Shown: in pieces, positions 1 through 6,457 of the stretch
How positions within the stretch are numbered: position 1 is the first letter of the stretch
Layout of the letters: each line of letters begins with the position of its first letter
From: Streptomyces katrae
Lineage (GTDB): Bacteria; Actinomycetota; Actinomycetes; Streptomycetales; Streptomycetaceae
Assembly (NCBI RefSeq): GCF_000966975.1
Contig: NZ_JZWV01000547.1
Location: 1-13,874, forward strand
Reading direction: 5' to 3'
DNA length: 13,874 nucleotides
Program-made: the position numbers and the translations under genes
Notes under the pieces: generated by a model
The model's input: only the letters and a program-made list of their open reading frames with translations
Told to the model about the DNA's origin: nothing
Database searches by the model: none

Positions 1-225
1 GCGCTGTTCTCCGGCGAGTACGGCCTCGACACCATCCGCGGGATCGAGCGCACCGCCCACCGCCTGCTGCGGCCCGGCGGCATCGTCGTGATCGAGCACG
101 CCGACACCCAGGGCGGCCAGGTGCCGTGGATCTTCGCCGACGAGCGGGGCTGGGCCGACGCCGCCGACCACCCCGACCTGAACAACCGTCCGCGCTTCGC
201 GACCGCCCGCAAGGCCATGCCGTGA
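1..225 (+). CDS. prmC: PrmC, release factor glutamine methyltransferase (3' end only)
   Basis: The frame is open from base 1 and encodes the last 74 residues, ending at TGA 223-225. The segment LLRPGGIVVIEHADTQG (about residues 23-39 of the fragment) followed by DHPDLNNRPR (about 59-68) and a short basic tail matches the C-terminal end of PrmC/HemK SAM-dependent methyltransferases. These methylate the Gln of the GGQ motif in release factors RF1 and RF2 in the cytoplasm. The catalytic NPPY motif would lie upstream and is not visible, so the call rests on the C-terminal pattern and on position: prmC directly before tsaC/sua5 is a conserved actinobacterial arrangement. The stop codon overlaps the ATG of a possible 18-codon ORF (TGATG). 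Confidence 0.85.
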   Translation, partial: ALFSGEYGLDTIRGIERTAHRLLRPGGIVVIEHADTQGGQVPWIFADERGWADAADHPDLNNRPRFATARKAMP

Positions 226-281
226 TGCCCGCGACCCCGACCGCCCACGACACCACCCCGCTGCACGAGGAGATCCGCTGA
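225..281 (+). CDS. Possible 18-codon coupling ORF between prmC and tsaC
   Basis: An ATG at 225 shares its A with the prmC stop, giving TGATG. The frame runs 18 codons (MPATPTAHDTTPLHEEIR) to a TGA at 279-281 whose last A starts tsaC, again TGATG. All 17 codons after the start end in G or C, the pattern of real Streptomyces coding sequence. It may be a translated relay peptide that carries ribosomes from prmC into tsaC, or a leftover of a longer coding region. I know no family for it and propose no function for the peptide. The tsaC Shine-Dalgarno (GGAG, 269-272) lies inside it. Confidence 0.3.
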   Translation: MPATPTAHDTTPLHEEIR

Positions 282-928
282 TGGCCCGGCGATACGACTG
301 CAACGACGCGACGGACCGCAAGACGGGCCTGCGCGAAGCGGCCTCCGCAGTGCGCCGCGGCGAGCTCGTCGTGCTGCCCACCGACACCCTGTACGGGATC
401 GGCGCGGACGCCTTCAGCGCCGAGGCCGTCGGCGACCTGCTCGCCGCCAAGGGCCGCGGCCGCAACATGCCCACCCCGGTGCTCATCGGCTCCCCGAACA
501 CCCTCCACGGTCTCGTCACGGACTTCTCCGAGCAGGCCTGGGAGCTCGTCGACGCCTTCTGGCCGGGCGGGCTCACGCTCGTCGCCAAGCACCAGCCGTC
601 GCTGGCCTGGGACCTGGGGGAGACCCGCGGCACCGTCGCCGTGCGCATGCCCCTGCACCCCGTCGCCATCGAGCTGCTGACCGACGTCGGCCCGATGGCC
701 GTCTCCTCGGCGAACCTGTCAGGGCACCCCGCGCCGGAGGACTGCGACGCGGCCCGCGCCATGCTGGGCGATTCCGTCTCCGTCTACCTGGACGGCGGGC
801 CGACCCCCAGCACCCTGCCCTCGTCGATCGTCGACGTCACCGGGAAGGTTCCCGTGCTGCTGCGCGAGGGCGCGCTGACCGCGGAGCAGCTGCGGGAGGT
901 CGTACCCGACCTCGAGGTGGCTCCGTGA
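281..928 (+). CDS. tsaC: L-threonylcarbamoyladenylate synthase (TsaC/Sua5/YrdC family)
   Basis: This 215-residue cytoplasmic enzyme is of the YrdC-only type, without the extra C-terminal Sua5 domain. It makes threonylcarbamoyl-AMP from threonine, bicarbonate and ATP, the first step of t6A37 modification in ANN-decoding tRNAs. Family signatures are GELVVLPTDTLYGIGADAF (27-45), the basic K57/R59/R61 stretch followed by MPTPVLIGS, WPGGLTLV (94-101), AVSSANLSG (140-148) and SIVDVTG (182-188). The ATG at 281 has GGAG at 269-272 and overlaps the preceding stop by one base. Its own stop overlaps the next gene by 4 nt (GTGA), so it is probably cotranscribed and translationally coupled with both neighbours. 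The position just after prmC matches other actinobacteria. Confidence 0.93.
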   Translation: MARRYDCNDATDRKTGLREAASAVRRGELVVLPTDTLYGIGADAFSAEAVGDLLAAKGRGRNMPTPVLIGSPNTLHGLVTDFSEQAWELVDAFWPGGLTLVAKHQPSLAWDLGETRGTVAVRMPLHPVAIELLTDVGPMAVSSANLSGHPAPEDCDAARAMLGDSVSVYLDGGPTPSTLPSSIVDVTGKVPVLLREGALTAEQLREVVPDLEVAP

Positions 929-1563
929 GCCCTCAGGGGCGTGGCATAGCCAAGGGAGACACCTTCCGCATACTCCACGTCAGCACCGGGAACGTGTGCC
1001 GCTCGCCGATCACCGAGCGGCTGACGCGGCACGCGCTCGCGCACCGGCTGGGTGCGCTGGGGCTGCCCTCGGGCGACCTGATCGTGGAGAGCGCGGGCAC
1101 CTGGGGCCACGAGGGCGCGCCGATGGAGGCCAACGCGGCGGCCGTGCTCGCGGACTTCGGAGCGGACGCGACGGGGTTCACCGGGCGGGAGCTGCTCGAC
1201 GAGCACGTCATACGGGCCGACCTGGTGCTGACCGCCACCCGTGACCACCGGGCGCAGGTCATCTCCATGGGGCACTCGGCCGGACTGCGGACCTTCACGC
1301 TGAAGGAGTTCACCCGGCTGGTGCGCGCCATAGACCCGGCGACCCTGCCGCCGCTGGACGACGGCATGGCCGAGCGGGCCCGGGCGCTGGTGCGGGCCGC
1401 CGCGGCCCTGCGGGGCTGGCTGCTGGCCCCTTCCGCCGACGCGGACGAGGTGTACGACCCGTACGGGGCGCCGATCACCTTCTTCCGCTCGATCGGCGAC
1501 GAGATCAACGAGGCGCTGGACCCGGTCGTCACGGCCCTGACGGGCGTCACGCCCCCGCACTGA
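925..1563 (+). CDS. Low-molecular-weight protein tyrosine phosphatase-fold protein, catalytic Cys replaced by Ser
   Basis: This 212-residue protein starts at GTG 925, inside the tsaC stop (4-nt overlap). The N-terminal segment RILHVSTGNVCRSPITERL (15-33) aligns with the LMW-PTP P-loop, usually V-C-x-G-N-I-C-R-S-P, where the first Cys is the nucleophile. Here that position is Ser20 (codon AGC); the second Cys (C25) and the phosphate-binding Arg26 remain. The general-acid Asp loop is recognisable as YDPYG (D178-P179-Y180). The fold and phosphate-binding loop therefore look preserved, but ordinary Cys chemistry through that position is not possible. I recall the same S-T-G-N-V-C-R-S motif in other streptomycete copies, which would make it a lineage trait and not an error. 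It could be a phosphotyrosine or arsenate binder, or use another mechanism. Length exceeds the usual 150-160 residues. Confidence 0.82.
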   Translation: MSPQGRGIAKGDTFRILHVSTGNVCRSPITERLTRHALAHRLGALGLPSGDLIVESAGTWGHEGAPMEANAAAVLADFGADATGFTGRELLDEHVIRADLVLTATRDHRAQVISMGHSAGLRTFTLKEFTRLVRAIDPATLPPLDDGMAERARALVRAAAALRGWLLAPSADADEVYDPYGAPITFFRSIGDEINEALDPVVTALTGVTPPH

Positions 1564-1579
1564 CCCCTCCTTCCCGGGG

Positions 1580-1600
1580 GCCGCCGCCCGTCGCGGCGGC
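1580..1600 (+). terminator. GC-rich hairpin after the phosphatase gene
   Basis: A perfect 8-bp stem (GCCGCCGC at 1580-1587 with GCGGCGGC at 1593-1600) closes a 5-nt loop, starting 16 nt after the stop codon. There is no T-tract, as is common in Streptomyces terminators. It may end the prmC-tsaC-phosphatase transcript, but high GC makes such hairpins easy to find. Confidence 0.4.
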
Positions 1601-1654
1601 GACGCCGGGGCCGGCGCGCACGGGCGTGAAGGCGGGGTCCGGCCTACAGTGGCT

Positions 1655-1666
1655 GGTACCGGTACC
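1655..1666. promoter_or_regulatory. 12-bp perfect palindrome upstream of the SHMT-family gene
   Basis: GGTACCGGTACC is its own reverse complement. It lies 22 nt before the ATG at 1689 and just after a TACAGT hexamer (1645-1650) that fits the TAnnnT form of a -10 box. No good -35 box is visible. If TACAGT is a -10, the palindrome covers the start point and could be an operator. The case is weak. Confidence 0.25.
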
Positions 1667-1688
1667 CCCACTGCGCGGGAGTCGCGCC

Positions 1689-2924
1689 ATGAGCGTCACC
1701 ACTGAGCGGGCCACGGACGTGCTGCGGGCGCAGGACCCGCAAATGGCCGACATCCTCGACGGGGAGCGGCAGCGGCAGGCCACCACCCTCCAGCTGAGCG
1801 CAGCCGAGAACTTCACCTCCCCCGCCGTGCTCGCCGCGCTGGGGTCCCCGCTCGCCAACAAGTACGCCGAGGGCTACCCCGGCGCCCGCCACCACGGCGG
1901 CTGCGAGTACGCCGACCTGGCCGAGCGGGTGGCGCAGGAGCGGGCCACCGCGCTGTTCGGGGTCGAGCACGCCAACGTGCAGCCCCACTCGGGCTCCTCG
2001 GCCGTGCTCGCCGCCTACGCGGCGCTGCTGCGGCCCGGGGACACCGTCCTGGCGATGGGTCTCGCGTACGGCGGGCACCTCACGCACGGTTCGCCGGCCA
2101 ACTTCTCGGGCCGGTGGTTCGAGTTCGTGGGGTACGGGGTCGACGCCGAGTCGGGCCTCGTCGACTACGAGCAGGTGCAGCAGCTGGCCCGGGCGCACCG
2201 GCCCAAGGCCATCGTGTGCGGGTCCATCTCCTACCCCCGGCACCTGGAGTACTCCGCCTTCCGGGAGATCGCCGACGAGGTCGGGGCCTATCTGATCGCC
2301 GACGCCGCCCATCCCATCGGGCTGGTCGCGGGCGGGGCCGCGCCGAGCCCCGTGCCCTACGCGGACGTGATCTGCGCGACCACCCACAAGGTGCTGCGCG
2401 GCCCGCGCGGCGGGATGGTGCTGTGCGGGGCCGAGTTCGCCGAGCGCGTCGACCGGGCGGTGTTCCCCTTCACCCAGGGCGGCGCACAGATGCACACCAT
2501 CGCCGCCAAGGCGGTGGCCTTCGGGGAGGCGGCCGGGCCGGCCTTCACCCGGTACGCCCACAAGGTCGTCGCCAACGCCCGGGCCCTCGCCGCCGCCCTG
2601 CGCGCGCACGGGCTGGCCGTGACCACGGGCGGCACCGACACCCACCTGATCACCGCCGACCCCGCCCCGCTCGGCGTCGACGGACCGGCCGCGCGCGGGC
2701 GGCTGGCCGCCGCCGGGATCGTCCTCGACACCTGCGCCCTGCCGTACGGGGACCAGCGCGGGATCCGCCTGGGCACCGCGGCGGTGACCACGCAGGGGAT
2801 GGGGGAGCCGGAGATGGCCCTGATCGCGGAGCTGTTCGCCGGCGCGCTGGGCGGCGCGGACGCGGCCGGTACGCGTGCCGCGGTCGCCGAGCTGACCGGA
2901 CGATTTCCTCCTTACGGGGCGTAA
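1689..2924 (+). CDS. glyA: Serine hydroxymethyltransferase family protein (divergent paralogue)
   Basis: This is a PLP-dependent fold-type I enzyme of 411 residues. The family reaction interconverts serine plus tetrahydrofolate with glycine plus 5,10-methylene-THF. Visible signatures are LSAAENFTSP (36-45), NKYAEGYPGARHHGGCE (57-73), ANVQPHSGSSA (95-105), the PLP pocket ADAAHPIG (204-211) and the Schiff-base lysine K234 in TTHKVLRGPRGG. Arg360 in GIRLGT fits the substrate-carboxylate arginine. Compared with standard GlyA, the usual Tyr-Tyr before GGCE is His68-His69, and VDMAHFAG is replaced by ADAAHPIG. That suggests a paralogue, possibly with changed kinetics or substrate. I chose the ATG at 1689 (GGAG 1678-1681, 7-nt spacing); the frame continues open upstream to 1626, but those residues do not look like family sequence. 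Hairpins on both sides suggest its own transcription unit. Confidence 0.88.
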   Translation: MSVTTERATDVLRAQDPQMADILDGERQRQATTLQLSAAENFTSPAVLAALGSPLANKYAEGYPGARHHGGCEYADLAERVAQERATALFGVEHANVQPHSGSSAVLAAYAALLRPGDTVLAMGLAYGGHLTHGSPANFSGRWFEFVGYGVDAESGLVDYEQVQQLARAHRPKAIVCGSISYPRHLEYSAFREIADEVGAYLIADAAHPIGLVAGGAAPSPVPYADVICATTHKVLRGPRGGMVLCGAEFAERVDRAVFPFTQGGAQMHTIAAKAVAFGEAAGPAFTRYAHKVVANARALAAALRAHGLAVTTGGTDTHLITADPAPLGVDGPAARGRLAAAGIVLDTCALPYGDQRGIRLGTAAVTTQGMGEPEMALIAELFAGALGGADAAGTRAAVAELTGRFPPYGA

Positions 2925-2926
2925 CC

Positions 2927-2940
2927 GGGACGAGTGTCCC
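2927..2940 (+). other. Small hairpin just after the SHMT-family stop codon
   Basis: GGGAC (2927-2931) pairs with GTCCC (2936-2940) around a 4-nt GAGT loop, starting 2 nt after the stop. It lies 14 nt before a stronger hairpin and may form a tandem terminator or 3' stabiliser with it. Confidence 0.35.
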
Positions 2941-2954
2941 TTAGCGCAACCGGA

Positions 2955-2977
2955 ACGAGGACTCCGCGCGTCCTCGT
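2955..2977 (+). terminator. Hairpin between the SHMT-family gene and the wecA-like gene
   Basis: ACGAGGAC (2955-2962) pairs perfectly with GTCCTCGT (2970-2977) around a 7-nt loop. It lies 31 nt after the upstream stop and 64 nt before the next start. There is no T-tract. It is plausibly the SHMT-family terminator. A TAATGT hexamer at 2996-3001 could be a -10 box for the following gene, but no matching -35 is evident. Confidence 0.5.
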
Positions 2978-3040
2978 CCCCGTGTACATCGCGGCTAATG
3001 TGTGGGGCTGAGATGGCCGGCGATACATCTGGGGCAGCCA

Positions 3041-4339
3041 GTGCGTGAATATCTGCTGACGCTTTGCGTCACGGTCGCGGTGACCTACCTGCTGACCGGG
3101 CCCGTCCGCAAGTTCGCGATCGCGGCGGGCGCGATGCCGGAGATCCGCGCCCGCGACGTCCACCGCGAGCCCACCCCCCGGCTGGGCGGGATCGCGATGT
3201 TCGGCGGCCTGTGCGCGGGCCTGCTGATCGCCGACCACCTGCAGAGCCTCAATGGGGTCTTCGAACGTTCCAACGAGCCGCGGGCGCTGCTCTCGGGCGC
3301 CGCGCTGATCTGGCTGGTCGGCGTCCTCGACGACAAGTTCGAACTCGACGCCCTCATCAAGCTCGGCGCCCAGATGATCGCCGCCGGTGTGATGGTCATC
3401 CAGGGCCTCACCATCCTGTGGATCCCGGTCCCGGGCATCGGCACCGTCGCGCTGACCCAGTGGCAGGGGACCCTGCTCACCGTGGCCCTGGTGGTGATCA
3501 CCATCAACGCGGTGAACTTCGTGGACGGCCTCGACGGCCTGGCGGCCGGCATGGTCTGCATCGCCACCTGCGCGTTCTTCCTCTACGCCTACCGGATCTG
3601 GTTCGGCTACGGCATCGAGGCGGCCGCCCCCGCGACCCTCTTCGCCGCCATCCTGATGGGCATGTGCCTGGGCTTCCTGCCGCACAACATGCACCCCGCG
3701 CGGATCTTCATGGGCGACTCCGGCTCGATGCTGATCGGCCTGGTGCTGGCCGCCTCCGCCATCTCGATCACCGGGCAGGTGGACCCGGACACGATGGCCC
3801 TCTTCGTGGGCGGTGAGCGCAACGCGACGCACGCGATGCTGCCCGTCTTCATCCCGCTGCTGCTGCCGCTGACCATCATCGCGATCCCGATGGCGGACCT
3901 CGTCCTGGCCATCGTGCGGCGCACCTGGAAGGGGCAGTCGCCCTTCGCCGCGGACCGCGGGCACCTGCACCACCGGCTTCTGGAACTCGGGCATTCGCAC
4001 AGCCGGGCTGTACTCATCATGTACTTCTGGTCGGGGCTGATCGCCTTCGGGACGGTGGCCTATTCGGTGAACTCCGCCTCGATGTGGATCGTTCTCGCCA
4101 TCGCCGCACTGAGTGCCCTGGGCCTGGTCCTGCTCCTCCTGCCGCGGTTCACCCCGAGGGCCCCGCGCTGGGCCGAGGGTCTGGTCCCGCCGCGCTACCG
4201 GCACGCCCGGCGGGCCGCGGAGGCCGCGGCCGAGGCGGCGCGGCCGATCGCGGCGGGCGTCTCCGGCGTCAACGGCGCGACAGCGGTAGGCCCCCGTTCG
4301 CGCTTCCCCGACCGGCGTAAGGCGGGTTCGGCGCGCTGA
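3041..4339 (+). CDS. wecA: WecA/TagO-type polyprenyl-phosphate GlcNAc-1-phosphate transferase (glycosyltransferase 4 / MraY family)
   Basis: This 432-residue polytopic membrane protein has about 10-11 hydrophobic segments. It transfers a UDP-sugar's sugar-1-phosphate to a polyprenyl phosphate on the cytoplasmic face, starting cell-wall glycopolymer synthesis. Family motifs in order: DVHREPTPRLGG (39-50), the metal-binding VLDDKFELD (95-103, D97 and D98), NAVNFVDGLDGL (156-167), FMGDSGS (223-229) and the substrate loop DRGHLHHRL (305-313). The His motif and DGLDGL spacing favour the WecA/TagO branch over MraY. The last 70 or so residues form an Ala- and Arg-rich cytoplasmic tail. I chose GTG 3041 because MREYLLTL fits the family N-terminus; its ribosome site is weak (GGGG 3031-3034), and a GTG at 3002 is an in-frame alternative. 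A wecA-like gene just before the atp operon is also seen in mycobacteria. Confidence 0.9.
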   Translation: MREYLLTLCVTVAVTYLLTGPVRKFAIAAGAMPEIRARDVHREPTPRLGGIAMFGGLCAGLLIADHLQSLNGVFERSNEPRALLSGAALIWLVGVLDDKFELDALIKLGAQMIAAGVMVIQGLTILWIPVPGIGTVALTQWQGTLLTVALVVITINAVNFVDGLDGLAAGMVCIATCAFFLYAYRIWFGYGIEAAAPATLFAAILMGMCLGFLPHNMHPARIFMGDSGSMLIGLVLAASAISITGQVDPDTMALFVGGERNATHAMLPVFIPLLLPLTIIAIPMADLVLAIVRRTWKGQSPFAADRGHLHHRLLELGHSHSRAVLIMYFWSGLIAFGTVAYSVNSASMWIVLAIAALSALGLVLLLLPRFTPRAPRWAEGLVPPRYRHARRAAEAAAEAARPIAAGVSGVNGATAVGPRSRFPDRRKAGSAR

Positions 4340-4425
4340 CGCGCCCGGAGCATGTCCGACATGAACGCCCATTACCAGACAAGCCGTAGCCCTGTCTTGC
4401 ACACACGGGCGGATTAGCCCTCATG

Positions 4426-4441
4426 TGTGACAGTCAGCACA
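4426..4441. promoter_or_regulatory. Degenerate second Rex-like half-site pair
   Basis: TGTGA...CACA here has the same overall length as the Rex core (TGTGAANNNNTTCACA) but matches only 9 of 12 fixed positions. Its centre is 46 bp upstream of the better site at 4471-4488. GTGACA at 4427-4432 could instead be a -35 element (5 of 6 to TTGACA), with TAAAGC at 4451 as a poor -10. Confidence 0.2.
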
Positions 4442-4470
4442 CCGCACAGGTAAAGCTCTCATCAAATAGT

Positions 4471-4488
4471 TTGTGATACCGTTCACTA
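4471..4488. promoter_or_regulatory. Probable Rex operator upstream of the atp operon
   Basis: TTGTGATACCGTTCACTA matches 12 of the 14 fixed positions of the Rex consensus TTGTGAA-N4-TTCACAA. Rex is a redox-sensing repressor that leaves DNA when NADH/NAD+ rises. As I recall, Rex has been reported to bind in front of atp and nuo operons in Streptomyces. The site lies 138 nt before the atpI start, in the only long gap before the operon, and overlaps a TAGTTT hexamer (4467-4472) that fits a -10 box, as expected for a repressor site. The match is visible in the sequence; binding is inferred. Confidence 0.6.
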
Positions 4489-4508
4489 AACCCGGCGACA
4501 GAGCCGAA

Positions 4509-4528
4509 GGACCGTAGTGCGACGGTCC
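4509..4528 (+). promoter_or_regulatory. Hairpin in the atpI leader
   Basis: GGACCGT (4509-4515) pairs perfectly with ACGGTCC (4522-4528) around a 6-nt loop. A second, weaker stem (CCGAG 4535-4539 with CTCGG 4547-4551) follows. If transcription starts near the Rex-like site, both lie in the 5' untranslated leader. Role unknown. Confidence 0.35.
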
Positions 4529-4567
4529 ATTGGCCCGAGGCGATCACTCGGACCGGGCTTACGCTCG

Positions 4568-4591
4568 TCCCCGTACGAGTCCCCGTACGAG
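4568..4591 (+). repeat. Two tandem copies of a 12-bp unit in the atpI leader
   Basis: The unit TCCCCGTACGAG occurs at 4568-4579 and again, without a gap, at 4580-4591. It begins 58 nt before the atpI start. No function is apparent. Confidence 0.6.
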
Positions 4592-4625
4592 TCCGTGCCC
4601 CCACCACCACGCGGAGCAAACCGCC

Positions 4626-5063
4626 ATGCGGTCTAACGACGTCCGATCCCTCCTGCAAACCGCCGTACCCACCGCTGCCGCCGGCGCCATCGCCGCCGTG
4701 ATCAGCGGTCTGGTCGTCGGTGGCAAGGGTGCGGTCGGAGCGCTCGTCGCGACCGTGGTCGTGATCCTGTTCATGGGCCTCGGATTCCTGGTCCTGCAGC
4801 GCACGGCGAAAACCTTGCCGCACCTGTTCCAGGCGATGGGCCTCATGCTCTACGCGGCCCAGATCCTGCTGCTCTTCGTCTTTCTCGCCGTGTTCAAGAA
4901 CACGACGCTGTTCCACCCCCGGGCGTTCGCGATCACGCTCGTCGCCACCACCCTCGTGTGGATCGGCGCGCAGACGCGTGCCCACATGAAAGCCAAGATC
5001 CTTTACGTCGAGCCGGACTCGGTCAAGGGTGAAAAGCCCGAAAATCCGGGGTCGAAGTCGTGA
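4626..5063 (+). CDS. atpI: AtpI, ATP synthase accessory membrane protein
   Basis: This small hydrophobic protein (145 residues) has four predicted membrane helices, at about 13-31, 36-57, 68-90 and 99-117, and a charged C-terminal tail. AtpI proteins are not structural subunits; in other bacteria they have been linked to c-ring assembly and to stability of the complex. Sequence conservation is low, so the call leans on topology and on its place as first gene of the atp operon, as in other streptomycetes. The frame is open from 4530, but those residues are Arg/Pro/His-rich and unlike the family. ATG 4626 has GGAG at 4613-4616 (9-nt spacing). A 225-nt gap separates it from atpB. That gap holds a TATCGT hexamer (about 5104-5109) that might be a -10 box, but no convincing promoter. 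Confidence 0.85.
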   Translation: MRSNDVRSLLQTAVPTAAAGAIAAVISGLVVGGKGAVGALVATVVVILFMGLGFLVLQRTAKTLPHLFQAMGLMLYAAQILLLFVFLAVFKNTTLFHPRAFAITLVATTLVWIGAQTRAHMKAKILYVEPDSVKGEKPENPGSKS

Positions 5064-5288
5064 GGGGTAGGGCCGGGATAAGTGTGCGTTCGAGATGCTG
5101 CTATCGTCCGGTTCAAACTGCGGCACTGCGGGCGCGGGCATCTGAGCTGACGCCTGTTCCATCGCGAGGCTCGATGCCTGACTGCCGCCCCCACACCCGT
5201 TACACCAGTCCAGTGCCGAACCGCGGCCGTGCGCCGCGCCGACACGATGAGGTTGCCGTACCTATGCGCCACGCTGAAGGAGCCCGCG

Positions 5289-6113
5289 GTGAGTGCTGAC
5301 CCGACGCAGGTCCTCGCCTTCGAGACCGACTGTCACATCTTCTCCGGATGTGGCTTCCCCGGCCCGGGCCTGCACTCGTTCCTCTTCGAGCCGCTGTGGG
5401 GCGAAGCCGGCATCACGAGTGCCTACTTCAACAAGCCGATGCTGCTGGCCCTCCTGGGCTCCGTCATCATCGTGGCTTTCTTCTGGGCCGCCTTCGGCCG
5501 GGCCAGGGTCGTCCCGAACAAGCTGCAGATGGTCGGTGAGGCCGGCTACGACTTCGTGCGCCGCGGCATCGTCTACGAGACGCTCGGCAAGAAGGAGGGC
5601 GAGAAGTACGTCCCCTTCATGGTCTCGCTGTTCTTCTTCGTCTGGATCCTGAACGTCTGGTCGATCGTCCCGGTCGCGCAGTTCCCGGTGACCTCGATCA
5701 TCGCGTACCCCGCGGTCCTCGCGCTGATCGTCTACTTCATCTGGATGTCGGTGACGTTCAAGCGTCACGGCTTCGTCGGCGGCCTGAAGAACCTGACCGG
5801 CTACGACAAGTCGCTCGGCCCGGTGCTCCCGCTGGTCATGGTCATCGAGTTCTTCTCGAACGTCCTGGTGCGTCCGTTCACCCACGCGGTCCGACTGTTC
5901 GCGAACATGTTCGCCGGTCACACCCTGCTGCTGCTGTTCACCATCGCCAGCTGGTACCTGCTGCACGGGATCGGCATCGCCTACGCGGGCGTGTCGTTCA
6001 TCATGGTCATCGTGATGACCGCCTTCGAGCTCTTCATCCAGGCTGTCCAGGCGTACGTCTTCGTCCTCCTGGCCTGCAGCTTCATCCAGGGCGCGCTCGC
6101 CGAGCACCACTGA
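5289..6113 (+). CDS. atpB: ATP synthase Fo subunit a
   Basis: This is the membrane stator subunit (274 residues) that provides the proton half-channels beside the c-ring. The essential arginine is R202 in HAVRLFANMFAGH (199-211), equivalent to E. coli aR210. Other family marks are NKPMLLALLG (48-57), the cytoplasmic GKKEGEKYVPF (100-110) and the last helices with FELFIQAVQAYVFVLL (246-261). About five to six membrane helices are visible. GTG 5289 is chosen because GAAGGAG (5276-5282) sits 6 nt upstream and the protein then begins SADPTQVLAFETDCH, as I recall for streptomycete AtpB; an in-frame ATG at 5229 would add 20 poorly fitting residues. It is intact. The 79-nt gap to atpE contains a hairpin. 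Confidence 0.96.
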   Translation: MSADPTQVLAFETDCHIFSGCGFPGPGLHSFLFEPLWGEAGITSAYFNKPMLLALLGSVIIVAFFWAAFGRARVVPNKLQMVGEAGYDFVRRGIVYETLGKKEGEKYVPFMVSLFFFVWILNVWSIVPVAQFPVTSIIAYPAVLALIVYFIWMSVTFKRHGFVGGLKNLTGYDKSLGPVLPLVMVIEFFSNVLVRPFTHAVRLFANMFAGHTLLLLFTIASWYLLHGIGIAYAGVSFIMVIVMTAFELFIQAVQAYVFVLLACSFIQGALAEHH

Positions 6114-6145
6114 GCCAGACCGCCCACCCCCATCCCCCCTGTCGT

Positions 6146-6166
6146 CCGGTGGCCAACCCCCACCGG
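6146..6166 (+). promoter_or_regulatory. Hairpin in the atpB-atpE gap
   Basis: CCGGTGG (6146-6152) pairs perfectly with CCACCGG (6160-6166) around a 7-nt loop, 26 nt before the atpE start and just upstream of its purine-rich ribosome site. The c subunit is needed in about 10 copies per complex, so an element that stabilises mRNA or raises translation here would make sense. That role is inferred. Confidence 0.4.
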
Positions 6167-6173
6167 TCCGTGA

Positions 6174-6416
<243 letters not shown>

Positions 6417-6457
6417 GACGAGCCGACCACTAGTCCGATTAGACGAAAGGCACTGAT

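Noticed and set aside
4351..4363. CATGTCCGACATG hairpin after the wecA-like gene as a terminator
   Set aside because: A 5-bp, partly A-T stem with a 3-nt loop and no T-tract is too weak to call a terminator.
5064..5288. Internal promoter in the atpI-atpB gap
   Set aside because: A TATCGT hexamer fits TAnnnT, but no -35 sequence at suitable spacing was found. The gap shows only small, unconvincing inverted repeats.
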